From positions 372,001-436,000 of the forward strand of contig NZ_JAIWJA010000005.1 in the NCBI RefSeq assembly GCF_020515695.1: DNA of 64,000 nt, in the 5' to 3' direction. Below the pieces are notes generated by a model. That model worked only from the letters and a program-made list of their open reading frames with translations. It was not told the DNA's origin and made no database searches. Shown piece after piece: positions 59,495 to 64,000 of this stretch (position 1 is the stretch's first letter; every line of letters begins with the position of its first letter). The DNA comes from Pseudomonas sp. MWU16-30317. GTDB lineage: Bacteria; Pseudomonadota; Gammaproteobacteria; Pseudomonadales; Pseudomonadaceae. The translations under genes and the position numbers were made by a program.

Positions 59495-59515
59495 GGCCCG
59501 GATCTAATTCGGGCC
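59495..59515. terminator. Hairpin between convergent manC and GT4 genes
   Basis: Perfect 6-bp stem GGCCCG / CGGGCC with a 9-base loop, in the 46-bp gap between the convergent stop codons. No T-run on either side, but position suggests a shared transcript end. Confidence 0.5.
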
Positions 59516-59527
59516 AGGCTGCTTAGA

Positions 59528-60640
59528 TCAATCTCTGTATAGCTTGCGGTAGACTCCCATATAGGCTTCTACCATTTTTTCGCCCGTAAACAATTTATTG
59601 AAGCGGGCAAAAGACTTGGCGCCCATCACCGAGGCTGCGTCAGGGTTCTCCCATAGGTACCTTAACGCCTCTCTGAGCGCCATAGGATCCTCTGGTGGAA
59701 CGACTAATCCCGTCTCGTTTGCAATGTTGATAAAGGTAGTACCGGTTCCGATCTCGCAGGAAATCAACGGTTTGCCGTACATGGCGCCCTCTATCAGCGT
59801 GATCCCGAACGCTTCGGAGCGCAGGTGAGACGGGAATACTACTGCTGTAGAGAGCTGTAGTAGCGCCACCTTATCGTTGTCCGACACCCGCCCTAGGAAG
59901 TGGACATGTTTAAGCTGCAAGCGCTGAGCTTGTGCCTTTAGCTCCTGCTCCTTGGGACCACTGCCCACGATAACCAGCGGGTAGCCGGTATGCTCCAGCG
60001 CATCGAGAAGGGTGTGCAGGCCCTTATAGTATCTGAGCACGCCAATGAAGAGGAAGAACGGCCCACCTACGGCCCTTTCCCATTTCGCAAGCAATGCTGG
60101 TGAGGCTACTGGATAAGTAGCTCTATCCACACCGATCGGGATGATGCTGGTTTTATCCTTGAACTGGATCAGTACTTCGCTGGACGCCAGGTAATTGGGT
60201 GAAGACGTAATGATATGGTTCGCGCTTTGCAGGAATTTATTCTGGAGCGGGCGATACAGCTTCAGCAGATTTTTCTGATTGACGATGTCCGAATGGTAGG
60301 AGACGACGGACGGTTTATTATGGCGGCTGGCGAAATGAATCATATCCATGAAAGGCCATGGGAAGTGAAAATTAACGATATCACTATCGGCAGCTAAGTC
60401 CTTGAATTTTGAAAATGCCTGGAAAGAAAACCCGGTAGACGCGATATTGAAGTTTTCCTGGACTCGATGGACCTTGTACGTGCCCATATCCACTATTTCT
60501 GGTATTGGATCGGGCGACAAGACTAGCACGTGGCTCTCGACACCATAATTTCGCGACGCATGACATACTTGATGGATGACCTGTTCTACGCCACCCATGG
60601 TATCTGGTAGCGCCGTTTTGAAAAAATGGAGAACACGCAT
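59528..60640 (-). CDS. GT4-family glycosyltransferase
   Basis: 370 residues, GT-B fold. N-terminal GGVEQVIHQV and C-terminal EAFGITLIEGAMYGKPLIS (E-x7-E nucleotide-sugar binding) are typical of GT4, with FIGVLRYYKGLHTLLDAL before it. It is like the WbpY/WbpZ mannosyl/rhamnosyl transferases of Pseudomonas O-antigen regions, but the donor is unassigned; with gmd/fcl beside it, fucose or mannose are candidates. It is the last gene of the gmd-fcl-GT2-GT4 operon and starts 12 bp after GT2. Confidence 0.87.
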   Translation of the reverse strand: MRVLHFFKTALPDTMGGVEQVIHQVCHASRNYGVESHVLVLSPDPIPEIVDMGTYKVHRVQENFNIASTGFSFQAFSKFKDLAADSDIVNFHFPWPFMDMIHFASRHNKPSVVSYHSDIVNQKNLLKLYRPLQNKFLQSANHIITSSPNYLASSEVLIQFKDKTSIIPIGVDRATYPVASPALLAKWERAVGGPFFLFIGVLRYYKGLHTLLDALEHTGYPLVIVGSGPKEQELKAQAQRLQLKHVHFLGRVSDNDKVALLQLSTAVVFPSHLRSEAFGITLIEGAMYGKPLISCEIGTGTTFINIANETGLVVPPEDPMALREALRYLWENPDAASVMGAKSFARFNKLFTGEKMVEAYMGVYRKLYRD

Positions 60641-60652
60641 TCCTGGTGCCTA

Positions 60653-61396
60653 CTAAGGGAAAATGGATTTAAACCACACCGCGTAAGGTTGAAATAGCCA
60701 CCATTTTAGCGGGACGCTGCCATTATACTTACGTACTACGGCCATTGCCTCTGAGTAGTGCCTTCTGCGTAGGGTTTTGGTCTTCGTCGCTTCGTGCTCG
60801 CGGTTGACGGCCACAAATTCATCGATGTGCACAAGCGGGCCAGCCGATTTGTATAACCGCCACCAAAGATCATAGTCCATCGCCATGTGAAGCGATCCAT
60901 CGACGCCACCTATAGCTTGCCAAGCCGAGCGTCGAATCAACGATGCGGGTTGCGAAATGATGCAGCGAACAGATAAACGTCTTTCACTGAACGCCTCCAC
61001 CCAGACAGACCTACGCTGACCACTTTTTTCTATGATGTTCCAGCACTTGCCGTACACAGCAGGGGCTTCCGATGCTTTCTCGATGGCCTCCAGCAGGGTT
61101 TTCAGGCCATTAGGCTCGAACCAATCGTCGCTGTTCAGCCAGCATACATAGGGTGCCGTTCCGTTGGCGATGCCTTCATTAATGGCAGCAGCCTGGCCGT
61201 CATCCCGATGACTACGCCATGCCGCGAGCCTGTGAGCCCATTTTTCGATGACTTGAACCGAATTATCTGTCGATCCACCATCCAGCACAAAGACTTCAAC
61301 AGGGACGTCCTGCGCAAAAATTGAGGTCAGAGCTGCATCCAGGAAGCGCCCTTGATTATAGGAAGGCACCGCGATAGTTACTAAGGGTTGGTTCAT
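60653..61396 (-). CDS. GT2-family glycosyltransferase
   Basis: 247 residues, GT-A fold: VTIAVPSYNQGRFLDAAL, donor-binding DGGSTDN, NSDDW as the DxD-like metal site, and MDYDLWWRL in the acceptor loop. It transfers a sugar to a growing surface glycan from the cytoplasmic face. The start overlaps the fcl stop by 4 bp, so the two are translationally coupled. Confidence 0.88.
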   Translation of the reverse strand: MNQPLVTIAVPSYNQGRFLDAALTSIFAQDVPVEVFVLDGGSTDNSVQVIEKWAHRLAAWRSHRDDGQAAAINEGIANGTAPYVCWLNSDDWFEPNGLKTLLEAIEKASEAPAVYGKCWNIIEKSGQRRSVWVEAFSERRLSVRCIISQPASLIRRSAWQAIGGVDGSLHMAMDYDLWWRLYKSAGPLVHIDEFVAVNREHEATKTKTLRRRHYSEAMAVVRKYNGSVPLKWWLFQPYAVWFKSIFP

Positions 61397-62331
61397 GAAT
61401 GGCGATCCAAACGGCTGAGAAAGTCTTGATAGGTAAGAACGATCCCATCCCGCAATTGAGTTTTTGCTAACCAGCCAAGGCTTTTCAAGCGATCGATGTT
61501 CAGCAGTTTTCTAGGAGTGCCGTCTGGCTGATTTTGCTCATAAACGATTTTGCCATCATAACCCACTACGTCCATGACGAGTTCGGCCAGTTCGCGGATC
61601 GGCAAGTCGTCGCCCATTCCTACGTTGTAAAGCCCGTGATCTATATCGGAATCCATCAGATGAACACAGGCGTCGGCCATATCTTCGACATACAGGAACT
61701 CGCGTCGTGGATTACCGGATCCCCACACGATCAATTCGGGCGTTCCACCCACTTTTGCCTCATGTGCCTTGCGGATCAGCGCTGGCAAAACGTGGCAATT
61801 TTCAAGATCATAACTATCGTTAGGCCCATAGAGATTGGACGGCATGACAGATATAAACTGGGCGCCATATTGACGGTAATAGCTCTCGCAGAGCTTGACC
61901 CCCAGAATCTTGGCCACTGCATAAGGCTCATTCGTCTGCTCAAGGGGGCCGCTCAGCAGATAATCTTCACGGATCGGCTGCGCGCAATCGCGCGGGTAGA
62001 TACAGCTTGAACCCAAAAACAACAGACGCTGAACTCCATGCTTCCACGCGCTGTGGATTACATTTGCTTCGATCATCAAATTCTCGTAGATGAACTCAGC
62101 TCTGAAATTGTTATTAGCCTTGATACCTCCAACCTTACCTGCGGCAAGGTAGACGACCTCAGGCGTTTCGGCTGCGAAAAACTCATCCACAGCGGCTTGG
62201 TTCGTTAGATCCAGCTCCGCGCGCGTACGAGTAATGAAGTTGGTGAACCCGGCGGCGGCAAGCCGCCGCTGGATCGCGGAGCCCGCCATTCCGGCGTGGC
62301 CAGCGATATAGATTTTGGTGCTCTTATCCAC
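61393..62331 (-). CDS. fcl: GDP-L-fucose synthase
   Basis: 312 residues, epimerase/reductase of the extended SDR family with GHAGMAGSAIQRRL, LGSSCIYP (catalytic Ser and Cys) and EPYAVAKILG (Tyr-x3-Lys). With Gmd it makes GDP-L-fucose from GDP-mannose. The GxxGMxGSAI and SSCIYP patterns separate it from Rmd, which would make GDP-D-rhamnose instead. It starts 7 bp after gmd. Confidence 0.93.
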   Translation of the reverse strand: MDKSTKIYIAGHAGMAGSAIQRRLAAAGFTNFITRTRAELDLTNQAAVDEFFAAETPEVVYLAAGKVGGIKANNNFRAEFIYENLMIEANVIHSAWKHGVQRLLFLGSSCIYPRDCAQPIREDYLLSGPLEQTNEPYAVAKILGVKLCESYYRQYGAQFISVMPSNLYGPNDSYDLENCHVLPALIRKAHEAKVGGTPELIVWGSGNPRREFLYVEDMADACVHLMDSDIDHGLYNVGMGDDLPIRELAELVMDVVGYDGKIVYEQNQPDGTPRKLLNIDRLKSLGWLAKTQLRDGIVLTYQDFLSRLDRHS

Positions 62332-62338
62332 CTAGATA

Positions 62339-63424
62339 TTACTCGTGGTAATCGTATACGGAGTAGCCATGCTTTTTGACCAGCTCGTCACGGCCCGCTG
62401 ACTTCAAATCTTCGGTCATCATCTCAGTGACGAGTTCCTCGAAGGTGATCTTGGGCGTCCATCCCAGCTTCTCTCGCGCTTTGGTCGGATCACCAAGCAA
62501 TGTCTCCACCTCGGTAGGACGGAAGTAGCGAGGGTCGACGGCAACTACGCATTTGCCGCTGGCATCGTAGCCCTTTTCCTCAACACCTTCGCCTTTCCAG
62601 GTAATGACGATGCCAGCGTGGGAGGCGGCTGCGTTGACGAAGTCACGAACGCTGTATTGCTTCCCGGTAGCAATGACGAAGTCATCCGGTTTTTCTTGTT
62701 GCAGCATCAGCCACTGCATTTCCACGTAATCCTTGGCATGGCCCCAGTCGCGCAGCGCGTCAAGGTTACCGAGATAGAGACAGTCCTGCAGACCAAGCTT
62801 GATCCGGGCAATGGCGCGAGTGATTTTGCGAGTCACAAAGGTCTCGCCGCGAACGGGACTCTCATGATTGAAGAGAATGCCATTACAGGCATAGATGCCA
62901 TAGGCTTCACGGTAGTTGACGGTGATCCAATAGGCGTAGAGCTTGGCGACAGCGTAGGGCGAACGAGGATAGAAGGGTGTGGTCTCCTTCTGAGGGGTTT
63001 CTTGGACCAGGCCATACAGCTCAGAAGTTGAAGCCTGGTAGAAGCGAGTCTTCTTCTCCAGTCCCAGAATCCGTATTGCCTCCAAGACCCTCAGCGCGCC
63101 CAAGGCGTCCGAGTTAGCAGTGTACTCTGGCTCCTCGAACGATACGGCAACGTGCGACTGCGCAGCGAGGTTGTAAATCTCATCGGGCTGAATCTGTTGG
63201 ATGACACGGATCAGCCCAGTGGAATCAGTCATATCGCCATAATGCAGTACCAATCGGCGGTCGGATTCGTGCGGATCCTGATACAGGTGGTCGATACGAT
63301 CGGTATTGAAAGATGAAGCTCGGCGCTTGATACCGTGTACCTCGTATCCTTTGTCGAGAAGCAGCTCGGCCAAATAGGATCCGTCTTGTCCAGTAACTCC
63401 AGTGATTAGGGCAACTTTTTTCAT
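62339..63424 (-). CDS. gmd: GDP-mannose 4,6-dehydratase
   Basis: 361 residues, extended SDR: TGVTGQDGSYLAELLLDKG, then STSELYGLVQE with the catalytic Thr and Glu, and RSPYAVAKLYAYW (Tyr-x3-Lys). It converts GDP-mannose to GDP-4-keto-6-deoxymannose. The ATG at 63424 has AGAGAAG upstream; a longer frame to 63490 adds 22 unrelated residues. First gene of the minus-strand polysaccharide operon. The gap to the next gene (63425-63640) must contain its promoter; I could not identify boxes with confidence. Confidence 0.95.
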   Translation of the reverse strand: MKKVALITGVTGQDGSYLAELLLDKGYEVHGIKRRASSFNTDRIDHLYQDPHESDRRLVLHYGDMTDSTGLIRVIQQIQPDEIYNLAAQSHVAVSFEEPEYTANSDALGALRVLEAIRILGLEKKTRFYQASTSELYGLVQETPQKETTPFYPRSPYAVAKLYAYWITVNYREAYGIYACNGILFNHESPVRGETFVTRKITRAIARIKLGLQDCLYLGNLDALRDWGHAKDYVEMQWLMLQQEKPDDFVIATGKQYSVRDFVNAAASHAGIVITWKGEGVEEKGYDASGKCVVAVDPRYFRPTEVETLLGDPTKAREKLGWTPKITFEELVTEMMTEDLKSAGRDELVKKHGYSVYDYHE

Positions 63425-63640
63425 ATGCTTCTCTTGACTTCGTCGTTCAACAGTTTGGTTTTCACATGAGTGGATTTGAAAACAATACACCCCAATGTGC
63501 CATCAGTTTTTTCACCGCATCCTCGCGGCATTGCCTGTCTCTATACTGCCTCAACCGCCTCTATTTCTCAATGCGCAGAGGCCGCTACAAGCGCGCGGAA
63601 ATTCATCCTGCACCTGAGCGTGTCATGGTTCCGATTTCTT

Positions 63641-64000
63641 TCATGGCAAAACCTTGCAGCTCACGGTCGGAAACCAGGAGCTGGCGTCCTGAACTAGCTC
63701 GAACTTCAATGAGTTTCCGGATGTTTCGATAGCCTTCGCAAGGTCCGGGAAAGTATTGAGACTGAATGTCATTGTCCCCGCTTCGCCACTTCTGATCAGC
63801 ATCGGTGCAGATATTCTTGCCCCGTTGTCCCAGAGGACAGCCTCTCCGCTCTCGTTGACCACATGTACTCCGATGTTCAATGGGAACGACCCTTGTGCCA
63901 AACTCAAATTGAACGGGCCACTGTTGGCGAGATTCAACTGGATGACACTCTGACCAACATCGGATTTTTTGCACGTTAGTGTGGCTTGCAGGGTATCGAT
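63641..64000 (-). CDS. C-terminal beta-sandwich part of a polysaccharide-synthesis protein (truncated by window edge)
   Basis: The minus-strand frame is open from the right edge to its stop at 63641. About 119 residues show alternating beta-strands: LNIGVHVVNESGEAVLWDNGAR, then a FSLNTFPDLAK strand, and the final FELVQDASSWFPTVSC. This resembles the carbohydrate-binding-like C-terminal domain of Wzt ATPases and the accessory domain (D-L-V-Q-E-G-xx-WF pattern) at the end of some O-antigen glycosyltransferases. The upstream part is outside the window, so which cannot be decided. Confidence 0.6.
   Translation of the reverse strand: MDTLQATLTCKKSDVGQSVIQLNLANSGPFNLSLAQGSFPLNIGVHVVNESGEAVLWDNGARISAPMLIRSGEAGTMTFSLNTFPDLAKAIETSGNSLKFELVQDASSWFPTVSCKVLP

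Noticed and set aside
61393..62331. Assignment as GDP-6-deoxy-4-keto-mannose reductase Rmd
   Set aside because: GxxGMxGSAI and SSCIYP motifs are those of GDP-fucose synthase.

Overview
The window is chromosomal DNA of a Pseudomonas (putida/fluorescens-like lineage). The gene order mupP-ubiG-mtaD/mtnA-gyrA-serC-pheA-hisC-tyrA-cmk-rpsA-ihfB, the three-gene osmolyte (NAGGN) operon, an RsmI-type CsrA protein, high GC with C/G-ending codons, and about 15 copies of a Pseudomonas-style REP palindrome (GGGAGCGGGC...GCCCGCGAAG family) all fit. No rRNA, tRNA, insertion sequence, prophage or CRISPR array was seen.

Layout. 1-9.8 kb: small membrane proteins, an LtaS-like phosphoglycerol transferase, an RraB-family protein, then a three-gene ATP-grasp / alpha-E / transglutaminase operon behind a near-perfect sigma-54 promoter with an NtrC-like dyad, followed by a class I glutamine amidotransferase and CorA. 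10-17.3 kb: YnfA, RsmI overlapping tail-to-tail with a YheU-family gene, the NAGGN osmoprotectant operon (asnO-ngg-peptidase), a 627-bp AT-rich gap and a LuxR solo. 17.3-25.4 kb: a LolCDE-like ABC system with a CrtC/AttH-type lipoprotein, mnmC and polyphosphate:AMP phosphotransferase. 25.6-37 kb: DUF6316, EamA transporter, fumC, DUF2059, BolA, TrhO, a DsbA-like protein, an ABC exporter, a GGDEF/EAL protein, and a gene best read as undA (1-undecene synthase) rather than tenA. 37-54.7 kb: the conserved housekeeping block, with two departures: the aroA half of the usual tyrA-aroA fusion is gone, and four accessory genes sit between rpsA and ihfB. 54.7-64 kb: lapA, then a surface-polysaccharide region of lower GC: cpsG, rmlD and manC on the plus strand, and gmd-fcl-GT2-GT4 on the minus strand, which together encode GDP-mannose to GDP-L-fucose plus sugar transfer.

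How the genes work together. asnO, ngg and the M42-type peptidase make and possibly turn over N-acetylglutaminylglutamine amide. mtaD and mtnA, transcribed divergently, belong to methylthioadenosine salvage. serC-pheA-hisC-tyrA is an overlapping aromatic/serine amino-acid operon that in relatives runs through aroA into cmk and rpsA. cpsG, manC, gmd and fcl form a linear nucleotide-sugar pathway feeding the two glycosyltransferases.

Most notable points: the excision of aroA from tyrA with a probable 3' remnant translationally coupled to cmk; the sigma-54/NtrC-like control region of the peptide-ligase operon; the metal-ligand pattern that identifies UndA; the Cys-to-Gly change at the MtnA active-site motif; REP DNA translated inside the MnmC linker; and the abrupt third-position C-to-G switch inside cpsG.
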